A program made the translations under genes and the position numbers. From Arsenicibacter sp965247375 (GTDB taxonomy: Bacteria; Bacteroidota; Bacteroidia; Cytophagales; Spirosomataceae): a stretch of 64,000 bases of DNA. Of this stretch, positions 26,793 to 37,305 are shown in pieces (the first letter of the stretch is position 1; each line of letters opens with the position of its first letter). The notes beneath the pieces were generated by a model that saw only the letters and a list, made by a program, of their open reading frames with translations, ran no database searches and was not told the DNA's origin. The stretch spans positions 1 through 64,000 of the forward strand of contig CBDFHU010000040.1 in NCBI GenBank assembly GCA_965247375.1. Reading direction: 5' to 3'.

Positions 26793-29414
26793 ATGCAACC
26801 AAAACCGCCTCTTTACGCCGACCGGCTGCTGCGTCTGTTTCTGGCCCCTCACCGGCGGGAAGAGGTAGTCGGCGACCTGCACGAAGAATTTGTCTGGCAG
26901 GTCCGGACCGTTGGCGAACGGCGGGCACACTGGCAATACTGGCTTGATGTACTGGGCTTTCTGAAGCCGTGGGCCATCCGCCGCGCAACAAATACCGACA
27001 AGCAAACCGTATATTCAACAACAAATTTAGTGAGCCCCGATATGCTACGAAAACTATTTCCGGACGGCCTGGCGAAACCTGCTTAAGAACCGTTTTTACT
27101 CGCTCATCAACATGTCGGGCCTGACCGTCGGGCTGGCGGTTGGCATACTCATTCTGCTTTGGGTACAGGACGAACTGAGTTTTGACCGGTTCCACCGGCA
27201 GTCCGGCCACATTTATAAGCTCGAAAACTGGGCCGGTACCGGCAGCAGCCGCCAGATCTGGACATCAACCGTTACACCCATTGCCGGCATGGGTAAAAAA
27301 GAAGTACCCGGCATCCGGGGAAGCCGTCCGGCTGTCGCACAACGGGATGTACAACCTCTTCAAATATAAGGACAAAAGCATTGCGGAAGAAAATACACTC
27401 TTTGCCGACCCTACCTTCTTCTCCGTCTTTGACTTTCCGCTTGTACAGGGTAATCCGGCTAAACCATTCCCCGATGATCATTCCATTGTGCTGACTGAGA
27501 CCGCCGCCAAACGCTATTTCGGCGATGAAGCGCCCATCGGTAAGGTGCTGATGAGCGACGAAAACACGGCGTTTACCGTCAGCGGTATTATCAACGACAT
27601 TCCGGAAAATTCCAGTATTCAAAGCGACATGATTCTGCCGCTTTCGCTGAAATTCAGCCGGCTGTACCAAGGCCGGACCGATGGCAAAAACCAGTATAAC
27701 GACTTTTCCCAATTTAACTATAACACCTATTTCCTGCTGCAGCCAAATGCGTCCCCCGACGCGCTGACCGGCAAACTGCGGACCATTCACCTGCGCAACA
27801 AACCCGATGACACCGACCTGACCTATCTGCTGCACCCCCTGCCGGCCATGCACCTGTACCATGCCGACGGCTCCGAAGCGGGTATCGGGTCGGTCAGAAT
27901 GTTCGGGATTATTGCCCTGCTGATTCTGGCCATTGCCTGTATCAACTACGTAAACCTGTCAACGGCACGCGCCATGCTGCGGTCGAAGGAAGTCAGCATG
28001 CGGAAAATCGTGGGTGCCGCGCGCGAACAGCTCTTTTTACAGTTTATTGTCGAAACCGGCCTGCTCTTTTCCGTGGCTACCGTACTGGCTATCAGTCTGA
28101 TGTATGCCCTTCTGCCGGTATTCAACCAGTTATCAGGCAAAAAAACTGGTACTTTCCCTGACCGACGTCCGCATCTGGGAACTCATTGGCCTTACTATTT
28201 TCGGTACCCTGCTGGCCTCCAGCATCTATCCGGCCATCCTGTTATCGTCGTTTGATCCGCTGAAAGCCCTGAAAGGCAAAATTTCGTCGCGTGTCAGTGA
28301 GGCCATGTTCCGGAAAGTGCTGGTGGTGGTACAGTTTTCAGTATCGGTCATCCTGATTGCCAGCACGTTTATCATCAGCAACCAGCTGCATTACATCCAG
28401 TCGAAAGAACTGGGTTACGACAAATCCCACGTCTTCGGCTTCTTTATGCGGGACAACATGGCGAAGCACTTCGAAGCCGTGAAGGCCGGTCTGCTGAATC
28501 AGCCGGGAGTTGCCGCCGTCACACGCGCCAGTGACAACATCGTCCGGCTCCAGGGTCAGTCGGGCGATAACGAATGGGATGGTAAAGAAGCCGGTGAAAC
28601 CATGTTTGTCAACCCCATAGCCGTCGACAAGGATTTTATCCCATTCTTTAAAATGCAGCTGACTGAGGGCACGAATTTTACCGGCACACCGGCGGATTCC
28701 CTGCATTTTATCCTGAACGAAACGGCTGTTAAGCGGGCCCGCCTCAAAGACCCGATTGGTAAGTCGTTCCGGCTCTGGAACCGACGAGGCACGATTGTCG
28801 GGGTCGTGAAAGACTTCCATTTCGCCTCCCTGCGCCAGAAAATCGAACCGGCAGTATTTTTCTACCAGCCCGGCGATATGTCGGCGATATACGTTAAAAC
28901 GACCGGCGACAAGGCGCAGCAGGCGATTGCGGCTGCCGAAAAAGCGTACAAGCAGTACAATACAGATTACGCCTTTTCGTACACGTTTCTGGATGAATCG
29001 TTCGATAACCTTTACAAATCAGAGCGTCAGACAGGCCTGCTGTTCAACATTTTTGCCGGTATCGCCATCCTGATTTCGTGCCTTGGTTTGTTCGGACTGG
29101 CTACGTATACAGCTCAGGTCCGTACCCGCGAAATCGGCGTCCGGAAGGTACTGGGGTCCAGTGTGTCAGGCATTATCCGGTTGCTGGTGCAGGACTTCGT
29201 TAAGCTGGTAGGCATCGCCATTCTTATTGCGGTACCGGTTGCCTGGTACACGATGAACCAATGGCTGCTCGATTTCGCCTACCGCATCAACATTCAGTGG
29301 TGGATCTTCGCTTTGGCCGGTGTGCTGGCGATGAGCATTGCCCTCATCACCATCAGCGTTCAGAGCATAAAAGCCGCCCTGATGAACCCCGTCAAATCTC
29401 TCAGACCGGAGTAA
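26793..29414 (+). pseudogene. FtsX/MacB-like orphan permease with prefix domain, three frameshifts
   Basis: Three frames join into one about 872-residue permease. The prefix domain (PPLYADRLLRLFLAPHRREE, GDLHEEF) is followed by NYFRTAWRNLLKNRFYSLIN and the first membrane segment, a MacB-like periplasmic domain, FtsX domain 1 (LILAIACINYVNLSTARAML, SKEVSMRKIVGAAREQ), a second periplasmic domain and FtsX domain 2 (ISCLGLFGLATYTAQVRTRE, IGVRKVLGSSVSG). Breaks lie at A4 (27051-27054), G4 (27317-27320) and A7 (28139-28145). Each is one extra base in a homopolymer, and removing them restores 873 codons. No ATPase gene is nearby. If the breaks are real the gene is dead. Confidence 0.85.
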
Positions 29415-29421
29415 CACCCTT

Positions 29422-32032
29422 ATGCCTTCTCCGCCCAAATACGCTGACCGGCTCCTGCGCCTGCTGCTGGCACCTCACCGACGGGAAGAGGTGTTCGGCG
29501 ATCTGCACGAAGAATTTTTCTGGCAGGTCGGGCAGGTGGGGGAGCGCCGTGCCCGACGCCGGTACTGGCTCGATACGCTCGGCTTTGTCAAACCCCGGTT
29601 TCTGAAACGACGTAAACCCGAAATACAGTCAAACTCAACTTTTCAAGGCGCTATGATCCGCAATTATCTAACCATCGCCGGCCGGCAACTCTGGAAAAAC
29701 CAGCTGTTCAGTGTGCTCAATATCACCGGTCTGACCGTAGGGCTGGCCGTAAGTACCTTTATTGCCCTCTATGTGTGGCACGAGTTTCATTACGACCGGT
29801 TCGAACCGTTTGCTGACCGTACTTACCGCGTCATGTCTTTTGCGAAATACGCGGGACAGGAAGTCAGCTTCCCGAACTTCCATGAGTCGTTTGGCGTACA
29901 GGTGAAGAAACAGCTCCCGGATGTTGCCGATGTTGTTCGTATTTCCGACGGCTTTGAAGCCATTCTGCAACAGAAAAACGGACCCTCCTTCAAGGAGCAA
30001 GGCATTGGTTTTGCCGACGGGCCAACGCTCAACGCCCTGGGCATGCCGGTTCTGTACGGCGATGCTGCCACCGCCCTGAGCGCGCCGGGGACGCATCGTA
30101 CTCAACCGCAAACTGGCCGAAAAGTATTTTGGCAAAGCCAACCCCGTCGGCCGGATCATTATTTACGACAAGCATTACCCGCTGACCGTATCGGCCGTTC
30201 TGGACGCTTTGCCGACCAATTCCGTTTTTCAGTTTAATGGTCTGGTGTCGCTGGAATCGATGCCGGCCCTGGGGCCGTTTCACCAGAACATCTACAAAGC
30301 GGCCGGTTTCCTGACGACCCTGCTCATCGTACGTCCGGATGCGCGGATACCGCTTCTGGCCAAAAAGCTGGAGAAGGTCAATAAAGGGCTGAAATTCATG
30401 GATGCCACCAGCAAATTTGAGCTGGAACCGCTGCCAAACCTCCACCTCGACAGCCGGACGGCGTCAAAAGAAACCCGTCAGTCACTCTACATTCTATTGT
30501 CGGTTTCGTTGGTGATTCTGGCGCTGGCGGCGATCAACTACATCAGCCTTACGACCGCCCGGGCCACCCGACGCGCCCGTGAAGTGGGCGTCCGGAAAGC
30601 CATCGGCGGCCAGCGGTCCGAGCTCATCAGCCAGTTCTTTACGGAGTCATTCCTGACCACCACCATTGCCTTTCTGCTGTCGCTGCTGCTGTTGCAGCTA
30701 CTTTTTCCGTGGGCCAACAATGTCCTCGATCTTAAGATGGACCACCGCGTACTGACGCAGGGGCCGTACTGGGGGCTTATGTTTGCGCTTTGGCTGGGCT
30801 GCTCCCTGTTGGCAGGCGGCTACCCGGCCCTGCTGCTGTCGAACTTCCGGCCGGCTCAGGTTCTGAAAGGTACCACGCTCGGACGGCAAAGCGGCAGTGG
30901 TGTCCGGCAGGTATTTACAACCATTCAGTTTACGGCCTCTATCGGCCTGCTGATCTGTAGCCTGGTTCTTTACAGCCAGATGCGCTATCTGCGCACCCGT
31001 AACCTGGGTATCAACCGCGAACAGATTGTATCGCTGACCATCGACAGCGAAATGAAAAGTCAGTTCGGCGCATTACGCGATGCGGTCCGGCAGTGGGCCG
31101 GTCCCGAAAACGTAGCGGTATCCAATACGGCGCTGTTCACCAACCGCATATCCACGTGGTTTATGACCACTCAGAAAACAAAGAAACAGGTGATGCTGAA
31201 TGCGTTAACGGTTGACAAGCAATTCTTTACCTTACTCGGAGCGAAATGGGCCTACAAGCCGGTTGGCTGGGATAACGGTGCCGTTGGCAAGGAACTGACA
31301 ATTTTCAACCAGACCGTGATGAAAGAAGTTGGTATACAGGGAAATCCGCTACAGCAACCGGCACCTTTTCAGGGTCAGCAGACGAGCATCGACGGTGTTA
31401 TTGCTGATTTTCACATTCATGGGTTGCAAGGCCCTGTGTCACCCGTCATGTTTTCGGTTGTGAGCGACACCAACCGGAGTATACTGTCACAAAATGCTTT
31501 TCTGATGGTAAAACTGAAGCCGCATACCGACGTGCCGCAGGCCATGGAGCAGCTCAAAGCCATCTACGACCGCAGCCACCCGACGGCTCCGTTTGATTAT
31601 TACTTTCTCGACGATGCCTATAACCGGCTGTACAGCAGCGAAGAACGTCTGATGCAGCTCTTCAACGGGTTTACCATCCTGACCCTGCTGGTTGCCTGTC
31701 TGGGCCTGCTGGGCCTGATGACGTTCTCGATTGAAGCCCGCACGAAGGAAATCGGCGTCCGGAAAGTACTGGGCGCTTCGGTGCCCGGCATTGTGTCGCT
31801 GCTGGCCAAAGATTACCTGAAGCTGGTCGTATTATCGCTGGTCATTGCCGCGCCGATGGCCTGGTACGCCATGGACAAGTGGCTACAGCGGTTCGCCTAT
31901 AAAATTGAGCTGCAATGGTGGATGTTTGCCGCAGCCGGTGCCCTGGCCCTGCTGATTGCCCTACTGACCATCAGCGTACAAAGCATCAAAGCCGCCCTGA
32001 CCAATCCGGTGTCATCCCTGCGATCCGAGTAG
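29422..32032 (+). pseudogene. FtsX/MacB-like orphan permease with prefix domain, one frameshift
   Basis: The gene starts seven bases after the previous permease. It encodes the prefix domain (PPKYADRLLRLLLAPHRREE, GDLHEEFFWQV), MIRNYLTIAGRQLWKNQLFS, two MacB-type periplasmic domains and two FtsX domains (ALAAINYISLTTARATRRAR; LGLLGLMTFSIEARTKEIGV). An extra G in the G4 run at 30087-30090 breaks the frame after TALSAPG; one base on, RIVLNRKLAEKYFGKANPVG continues normally. Corrected length is 869 residues. The stop codon TAG (32030-32032) is the second to fourth base of a type-A palindrome, so the repeat supplies the stop. Confidence 0.85.
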
Positions 32033-32221
32033 AGACGCAAAATTTTGCGTCTCCTTTTTCAATCATTGACCCTATCCGAACGGTAGAGACGCAAAATATT
32101 GCGTCTCTACTTTTTCAACCATTGACCCTATCCGAACGGAGACGCAAGATTTTGCGTCTCTACTTTTTTCAACCATTGACCCCTGTCCGAACGCAGGAGA
32201 CGCAAGATTTTGCGTCTCTAC
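32029..32221. repeat. Tandem array of four type-A palindromes, 53-58-bp period
   Basis: Copies at 32029-32053, 32083-32110 (the full 28-bp form), 32139-32163 and 32197-32221 are separated by near-identical spacers (TTTTTCAACCATTGACCC then a TCCGAACG end). The spacer differs from that of the array at 26.5 kb, so each array grew locally. The first copy contains the permease stop codon. An open frame from 31915 runs through the array but is not expected to be translated. Confidence 0.92.
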
Positions 32222-32316
32222 CTTACGAATCATTTCATCCCATTTTCAACGTGGTTCACCCCATTTCGCCCACGACCCCTGTCGGGGCGGGTAGTTTTGG
32301 TAAAAAATCCGGTGAT

Positions 32317-33792
32317 ATGACGATGAAATATGTACTGATACAGGTCATTGCGTTGGCCTTCTTCTTTTTCTGGCTGATTCCGTACACGATTGGCCAACCC
32401 ACGACGGTTAACCCGCGGATCCGGCAGGTTGAAACCGGTCTGGTACCGGCCGTTGAACTGGCCGGTCAGCCGGTGCAGCGTTATACCATGGCCGAACGCA
32501 TGCGGCACTACCACGTTCCGGCCGTCAGTGTAGCCGTTATCAACGACGGTAAGCTGGAATGGGCCAAAGCCTACGGACACCTGCGTGCTGACAGCCTGCA
32601 CCTGGCTACGACCGAAACGCTGTTCCAGGCAGCATCAGTCAGTAAACCTGTGTCGGCGCTGGGTGCGCTTAGACTTGTCGAACAGGGGCGCATACCGCTT
32701 GATAGCAACGTCAACCGCTACCTGACCAGCTGGCAGGTGCCGGCATCGCGGTTTACTGTCGAAAAGCCGGTGACACTACGCGGTTTGCTGTCGCATAGTT
32801 CGGGGCTGAATGTGCACGGATTCGGCGGTTACAAACCCGGTAAACCGCTACCAACCCTGCGCCAGATCCTGAACGGAGAAGCCCCCGCCAACTCCCCTGC
32901 CGTACGTCCGGATACAGTACCGGGCACACGCTGGCGGTATTCGGGCGGGGGCTATCTGGTTGTACAGCAATTGATCGAAGACATCAGCCGTCAGCCGTTT
33001 GCGGCCTACATGCAGCAAACTGTACTGAAGCCGCTGGGCATGACACACAGCACGTTTACACAGCCCCTGCCCGCCCCGCTGCTCGCCCGCGCCACCACCG
33101 GACATGATGGAAACGGACAGCCCATCCGGGGCGACCGCCATACGTATCCCGAACTGGCTCCTGCCGGGCTCTGGACAACCCCGACCGATCTGGCCCGTTA
33201 CCTGCTCCACGTGCAGCAGACCTGGCACAATAAACAGGGCGGGGTCATTTCGCCGGCAATGACCCGCCAGATGCTGACACCGCAATCGGGCGGGTACGGG
33301 CTCGGACCGGGTTTAGGCGGCAAGGATATGGAGCTGGCATTTGGTCACGGCGGCGGCAACGAAGGCTTCCGGTGCTTTATCTACGCCTTTGCCAATACGG
33401 GTCAGGGCGCCGTGGTGATGACCAACGCCGATAACGGTATGGGGCTGGTCAACGAGGTATTGCGGGGCATTTCGGCGGTGTACAACTGGCCGTCATTCAA
33501 ACCTGTCATCAAAAAAATGGTAACGCTCACTGACGGACAGCTGGCGAGGCTGACCGGCCGGTACGAGGGCTACGGTGATAAAAAGCCGGTGCTCAGCGTA
33601 ACGGTCCGGGACAACGGCCTGCTGATTAAACAGCTCTGGAACGGCGACACATTCAGCATCCTGCCCGAGGCAGAACTCACCTTTTTTACCAGTGACGATG
33701 GTTCGCCCTTTGTTTTTGAAACCGCACCCGACGGCCACATCACCAGCCTGCTGGCTTTCGGCAGCGATCGCTGGAGACGCACCGGCAATTGA
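32317..33792 (+). CDS. Serine hydrolase, class C beta-lactamase-like
   Basis: I place the start at the ATG at 32317 (or 32323), giving a membrane/export segment (YVLIQVIALAFFFFWLIPY); the frame upstream is only repeat. The 491-residue protein has the SxxK active site (LFQAASVSKPVSALGAL, Ser107/Lys110), a Y-S-G motif in WRYSGGGYLV and the HGGG loop (FGHGGGNEGF) in place of KTG. The last about 100 residues form a lipocalin-like or DUF3471-like tail (LTGRYEGYGDKKPVLSV). Family members are esterases, D-amino-acid peptidases or carboxypeptidases at the envelope; true beta-lactamase activity is not implied. Confidence 0.88.
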   Translation: MTMKYVLIQVIALAFFFFWLIPYTIGQPTTVNPRIRQVETGLVPAVELAGQPVQRYTMAERMRHYHVPAVSVAVINDGKLEWAKAYGHLRADSLHLATTETLFQAASVSKPVSALGALRLVEQGRIPLDSNVNRYLTSWQVPASRFTVEKPVTLRGLLSHSSGLNVHGFGGYKPGKPLPTLRQILNGEAPANSPAVRPDTVPGTRWRYSGGGYLVVQQLIEDISRQPFAAYMQQTVLKPLGMTHSTFTQPLPAPLLARATTGHDGNGQPIRGDRHTYPELAPAGLWTTPTDLARYLLHVQQTWHNKQGGVISPAMTRQMLTPQSGGYGLGPGLGGKDMELAFGHGGGNEGFRCFIYAFANTGQGAVVMTNADNGMGLVNEVLRGISAVYNWPSFKPVIKKMVTLTDGQLARLTGRYEGYGDKKPVLSVTVRDNGLLIKQLWNGDTFSILPEAELTFFTSDDGSPFVFETAPDGHITSLLAFGSDRWRRTGN

Positions 33793-33825
33793 TGCCGGTC
33801 TGTTTTTTTACCATACAATTCCGGC

Positions 33826-33853
33826 GTAGAGACAAGGCATGCCTTGTCTCTAC
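33826..33853. repeat. Type-B 28-bp palindrome, copy 1
   Basis: A perfect palindrome GTAGAGAC-AAGGCATGCCTT-GTCTCTAC. Three more identical copies lie at 47364, 53004 and 58854. The outer 8 bases equal those of the type-A palindromes; only the inner 12 differ. The next gene's frame is open through it (RRDKACLVST), which makes that ORF look longer than it is. Confidence 0.95.
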
Positions 33854-33986
33854 CTTATTTTCCCCTTTGTGTCTACTCTTTTTACAAATGTTTTTTTCTC
33901 CCTCCGAAAAAAAATTTCAGTTTTACTGTAACCTTTCCGGAAAACCCCGGTTTCCACGTACAAATCACTCAAAACAACAAATACGG

Positions 33987-34559
33987 TTGAACGCGCTATC
34001 GGATAACGCACTGATGCTGAAGGTCAAGGCCGGCGACCTCGACAAGATGGGACTGCTCTTTGAGCGCTACCATCGCCCGCTGTTCGCTTTCCTTTACCAC
34101 ATGACTGCACAGGCTGATGCTTGTGAAGACATGGTGCAGACGGTGTTTTACCGGATGCTGAAATACCGGCACACGTTTACCGGCGACGGCGAATTCAGAA
34201 CGTGGATGTACCATCTGGCCCGCAATGTGCTTAACGATTCGGCACGGCAGACCAAAAGGTCATCGTTTCACGTCGATCTCAATGCCTTCGCCGATAAACT
34301 GGGCGGGGGCCTGTCGGCCGACGAGCACCTGGAAAAAGGACAGGATGTTGACACGCTGCAACAGGCGCTCAACAAACTGAGTCCTGAATACCGCGAGGTG
34401 TTGGTTATGAGCCGGTTTCAGGAACTGAAGTACGAGGAAATTGCCCGCGTACTGAACACATCGGAAGGGGCAATTAAGGTGCGGGTCCATCGGGCCCTGC
34501 AGGAACTGAAAAAACATTTTTTTACCATTGAAAACGGAACGAAAGCCCATGAACTGTGA
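33987..34559 (+). CDS. ECF RNA polymerase sigma factor
   Basis: The frame is open from 33789, but its beginning is translated palindrome. The conserved part starts at LNALSDNALMLKVKAGD, so I use the TTG at 33987. ATGs at 33888 and 34014 are the alternatives; the last would cut the usual start. Region 2 is seen in LLFERYHRPLFAFLYHMTAQ and DMVQTVFYRMLKYRHTF with WMYHLARNVLNDSAR; region 4 in LSPEYREVLVMSRFQELKYE, EIARVLNTSEGAIKVRVHRA. The end overlaps the anti-sigma gene by 11 bases. It should drive a small envelope-related regulon, perhaps including the DUF4097 genes downstream. Confidence 0.88.
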   Translation: MNALSDNALMLKVKAGDLDKMGLLFERYHRPLFAFLYHMTAQADACEDMVQTVFYRMLKYRHTFTGDGEFRTWMYHLARNVLNDSARQTKRSSFHVDLNAFADKLGGGLSADEHLEKGQDVDTLQQALNKLSPEYREVLVMSRFQELKYEEIARVLNTSEGAIKVRVHRALQELKKHFFTIENGTKAHEL

Positions 34560-35370
34560 ACAGGCAAACGAACGGTTAACAGGCTGGCTTAGTGATCAGA
34601 TATCAGACGCGGACCGGAAAGCCATCGACAGCCACCTGGCTGAGTGCCCCGGCTGCCAGCACGAGTACCAGCAAAACCAGCAATTATGGCAGTTGATGGG
34701 CGACCTGCCCGTCCCTGCTGCCAGCCCGTCGGTGCGGAGTAATTTTTACACAATGCTGGAAACGTATAAAGATACCGTCAGTAGCGAAAAGCAGGCCGCG
34801 AAGTCGGGATGGCTGGAAAAACTAAAGGCATTGTGGCCCGCGCAACCGGCGTTTCAACTGGCCTATAGTCTGTGTGTACTGGCGGTCGGCATTCTGGCCG
34901 GTTACCTGTTCAGCCAGCGGCAGACCCCTACCGTAGCCTATCAGCAACAGATTGATACGCTCTCGAATCAGGTGCAGCAGATGCGGCAGATGATGATGCT
35001 CTCGTTGCTGGACAACCCCTCGGCGAGTGAGCGGTTACGGGCCGTGAGTTATACCAAAGAAATCAGCGACGCCAACCGGCAGGTTACCGACGCGCTGCTT
35101 ACGACGCTCAATAACGACCCGAATGTGAATGTCCGGCTCGTGACACTTGAAGCACTGGTGCAGTATGCTGATGATCCGCACGTTCGGGAAGGTCTTGTCC
35201 AGTCGCTGCCCCGGCAGGAATCGCCGATGGTGCAGGTGGCGATGGCCGATGTGATGGCGAAACTACAGGAAAAACGGGCTATCAAAGGCTTCCGGAAAAT
35301 GCTGAAACAAGACGGTCTCAACGATCTGGTAAAAACAAAGATCGAACAGACAATCAGGGACTTGTCCTAA
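34549..35370 (+). CDS. Zinc-finger anti-sigma factor with C-terminal HEAT-like repeats
   Basis: From the ATG at 34549 the 273-residue protein has a zinc-binding anti-sigma domain (Cys3 and His29-xxx-Cys33-xx-Cys36 in SHLAECPGCQHEY). One membrane segment follows (residues 101-120, FQLAYSLCVLAVGILAGYLF), then a coiled stretch (YQQQIDTLSNQVQQMRQM) and two or three HEAT-type helical repeats (DPNVNVRLVTLEALVQYADD, SPMVQVAMADVMAKLQEKRA). It overlaps the sigma gene and should hold that sigma factor inactive. HEAT repeats on the outer side would be its sensing or partner-binding part. Confidence 0.87.
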   Translation: MNCEQANERLTGWLSDQISDADRKAIDSHLAECPGCQHEYQQNQQLWQLMGDLPVPAASPSVRSNFYTMLETYKDTVSSEKQAAKSGWLEKLKALWPAQPAFQLAYSLCVLAVGILAGYLFSQRQTPTVAYQQQIDTLSNQVQQMRQMMMLSLLDNPSASERLRAVSYTKEISDANRQVTDALLTTLNNDPNVNVRLVTLEALVQYADDPHVREGLVQSLPRQESPMVQVAMADVMAKLQEKRAIKGFRKMLKQDGLNDLVKTKIEQTIRDLS

Positions 35371-35429
35371 GACAACCCCGCCCTCAGGTCTTAAACTTGC
35401 AGGAGTTTTCAGACCTCAGTAATAGAATT

Positions 35430-35496
35430 TTACCACATAGCCACATAGGAAAACATAGTTTTTTAACGCTTATGCGCCTTATGTGTCTATGTGGTA
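35430..35496. repeat. CACATAG inverted repeat, copy 1
   Basis: TTACCACATAGCCACATAGG (35430-35449) pairs imperfectly with TATGTGTCTATGTGGTA near 35480-35496. A second, perfect 20-bp version lies at 37306-37372. The two copies bracket the two DUF4097-like genes. Confidence 0.75.
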
Positions 35497-35540
35497 CAGG
35501 AATCAGTTACTCACTCAGGAACACTTAAACACAAATACGA

Positions 35541-36407
35541 ATGTTTCTCTCATACATCCCTCTTTTGGCGGGACTGGTGATCGCTTGTACCCAGTCGAAC
35601 GCACAGAATCCGGAGTTTAAAGAACAGATCAAGCGGGAGTTCACGCTCTCAAAATCGGCCGAAAGCAGCACGCTGGCTATTTATAACATCGACGGCTTCA
35701 TTAAGATCGAAGGCTATGCCGGTGATAAAATCGTGCTGGAAGTGGATAAAAAGATCTCGGCGAAGACCGAAGAACTGGTTGAGCAAGGCAAAAAAGAATT
35801 CCTGCTCCAGTTCGATCAGAATGCCGACAGCCTGATTGCCTACATTGTCGAGCCCAACGATTCGCGCCCGAACCGTAACTGGAACCGGGGCGATAACTAC
35901 CGCCGGATCGACTATCGCTACCACCTCGACTTTACCGTAAAAGTACCCTATGGACTCAATTTAGCCGTTTCGACCGTGAATGGAGGGGATATAACGGTGG
36001 CCAATGTAAATGGAAGAATGCAGGCTACCAACGTAAACGGAGCCATCCGGCTGACCAATATCAAGGGGGCTACCAAACTCCGGACCATCAACGGCGATGT
36101 GGAGGCCAACTACCTGACCACCCCGCCTGATCAGTCGTCCTACTACACCCTGAACGGCAATATTAGAATTACGTACCCTAACAATCTGTCGGCCGACTGT
36201 CTGTTTAAAACCTTCCACGGCGAGTTCTACACCGATTTTCCCGACATTGAGGTACTTCCGGCAAAGGTGACCAAAAACGAAGAGCAGAAAGGCGATAAAA
36301 CCGTCTACAAACTCAATAAAGATTCACAGATACGGATTGGCAAGGGTGGACAGACCCTACGGTTCGAAACATTCAATGGCAACATTTACCTGAAAAAACA
36401 ATCTTGA
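35541..36407 (+). CDS. DUF4097-like exported beta-helix protein
   Basis: The 288-residue protein has an N-terminal export signal (MFLSYIPLLAGLVIACTQSNAQ), possibly lipidated at its Cys, and then short repeated strands: STLAIYNIDGFIKIEGYAGD, GGDITVANVNGRMQATNVNG, AIRLTNIKGATKLRTINGDV, and a final RFETFNGNIYLKK. The repeated N-G turns are typical of DUF4097 putative adhesin / polymer-like beta domains. It follows the sigma/anti-sigma pair by about 170 bases and is followed at seven bases by a paralogue. It probably sits in the periplasm or on the surface; its role is unknown, and it may be a target of the sigma factor. Confidence 0.83.
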   Translation: MFLSYIPLLAGLVIACTQSNAQNPEFKEQIKREFTLSKSAESSTLAIYNIDGFIKIEGYAGDKIVLEVDKKISAKTEELVEQGKKEFLLQFDQNADSLIAYIVEPNDSRPNRNWNRGDNYRRIDYRYHLDFTVKVPYGLNLAVSTVNGGDITVANVNGRMQATNVNGAIRLTNIKGATKLRTINGDVEANYLTTPPDQSSYYTLNGNIRITYPNNLSADCLFKTFHGEFYTDFPDIEVLPAKVTKNEEQKGDKTVYKLNKDSQIRIGKGGQTLRFETFNGNIYLKKQS

Positions 36408-36414
36408 AAACAAC

Positions 36415-37254
36415 ATGAAAATCAACGCAATAACCACCGCAATGGCAGGCCTTGCCCTGCTGATGAGTACAACACTCAAGGCACAGAATGAGGTTAAGGA
36501 ACAACTGGTTGTACCACTTAGTGATCCCGGCAAATCCGGCCGTCTGGAAGCCAGTCTGATCAATGGCTCGATCCATGTTCAGCCGCACAACGGCAAAGAC
36601 GTGATTATCGACGCGGCTATGGTTCAACGGCCCGACCAAAGCAAGCACAAAGGAAAGGACGATGAGCTGGCATCGGGCATGAAGAAAATTTCGACACGGG
36701 GAGGCATTGAGATGACGGCCGAAGAGCGTAACAACAATGTAAAAGTTTCGACGCAGTCGTTTAAAAATAACATGCAGCTGGACATCAAAGTCCCGCAGAA
36801 TTTCTCGCTGAAGCTGCACACAATCAACAACGGCGATATTGTGGTCGAAAACATCAATGGTGAGCTGGAGATCTCAAACGTCAACGGCCCGATTACGCTC
36901 AACAATGTATCGGGTTCGGCCGTGGTAAATACGATAAACGGCAACCTGAAAGCCACGTTCAAAAGCCTCAATAATGACACGCCAATGGCCTTTTCAACAC
37001 TCAACGGCAATATCGACGTGACGTTTCCGGCCAATGCAAAATTCAACGCTAAACTGAAATCAGACCGTGGCGACATCTACAGCGACTTCGACGTAGACGT
37101 GGATAAAAGCCAGCCGAAATCAAACCGCAGCTCTGAAAACGGCATGTATAAGGTCAGCATCGATGACTGGGTACAGGGCAAAGTAAACGGTGGCGGCCGC
37201 GAAGTGATGATGAAAAACATGCACGGCACAATTTACATCCGCAAGGCGAAGTAA
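36415..37254 (+). CDS. DUF4097-like exported beta-helix protein, second copy
   Basis: A 279-residue paralogue of the preceding gene with a signal peptide (INAITTAMAGLALLMSTTLKA). It has the same strand-turn repeats (SLKLHTINNGDIVVENINGE, LEISNVNGPITLNNVSGSAV, VNTINGNLKATFKS) and a closely similar end (MKNMHGTIYIRKAK). The seven-base gap makes an operon certain in practice. The pair probably arose by tandem duplication and may form a mixed assembly. No catalytic motif is visible. Confidence 0.83.
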   Translation: MKINAITTAMAGLALLMSTTLKAQNEVKEQLVVPLSDPGKSGRLEASLINGSIHVQPHNGKDVIIDAAMVQRPDQSKHKGKDDELASGMKKISTRGGIEMTAEERNNNVKVSTQSFKNNMQLDIKVPQNFSLKLHTINNGDIVVENINGELEISNVNGPITLNNVSGSAVVNTINGNLKATFKSLNNDTPMAFSTLNGNIDVTFPANAKFNAKLKSDRGDIYSDFDVDVDKSQPKSNRSSENGMYKVSIDDWVQGKVNGGGREVMMKNMHGTIYIRKAK

Positions 37255-37305
37255 GCGCACTGTTTCCCTGACGGTGAATAGCATCATTCCTGTGGCCTGA
37301 AATAC

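Noticed and set aside
24634..30090. Programmed frameshifting to make the epimerase-like and permease proteins.
   Set aside because: No slippery heptamer plus pseudoknot arrangement is evident, breaks fall in several different homopolymers, and intact paralogues need no shift.
26546..32221. The repeat arrays at 26.5 kb and 32.0 kb look like short CRISPR arrays.
   Set aside because: The segments between the palindromes are almost identical within each array, the repeat is a full palindrome, and no cas gene is present.
31915..32316. A long N-terminal extension of the serine hydrolase frame.
   Set aside because: It begins inside the permease gene and its sequence is translated palindrome array (VETQNIASL-type repeats).
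20554..33792. A beta-lactam resistance module made of BlaI, BlaR1-like protease and the class C-like hydrolase.
   Set aside because: The protease lacks a penicillin-binding domain, and the hydrolase is 10 kb away in another unit with its own context.
33789..33986. An extended N-terminus of the second ECF sigma factor.
   Set aside because: The frame passes through the type-B palindrome (RRDKACLVST) and the conserved sigma sequence starts only near 33987.
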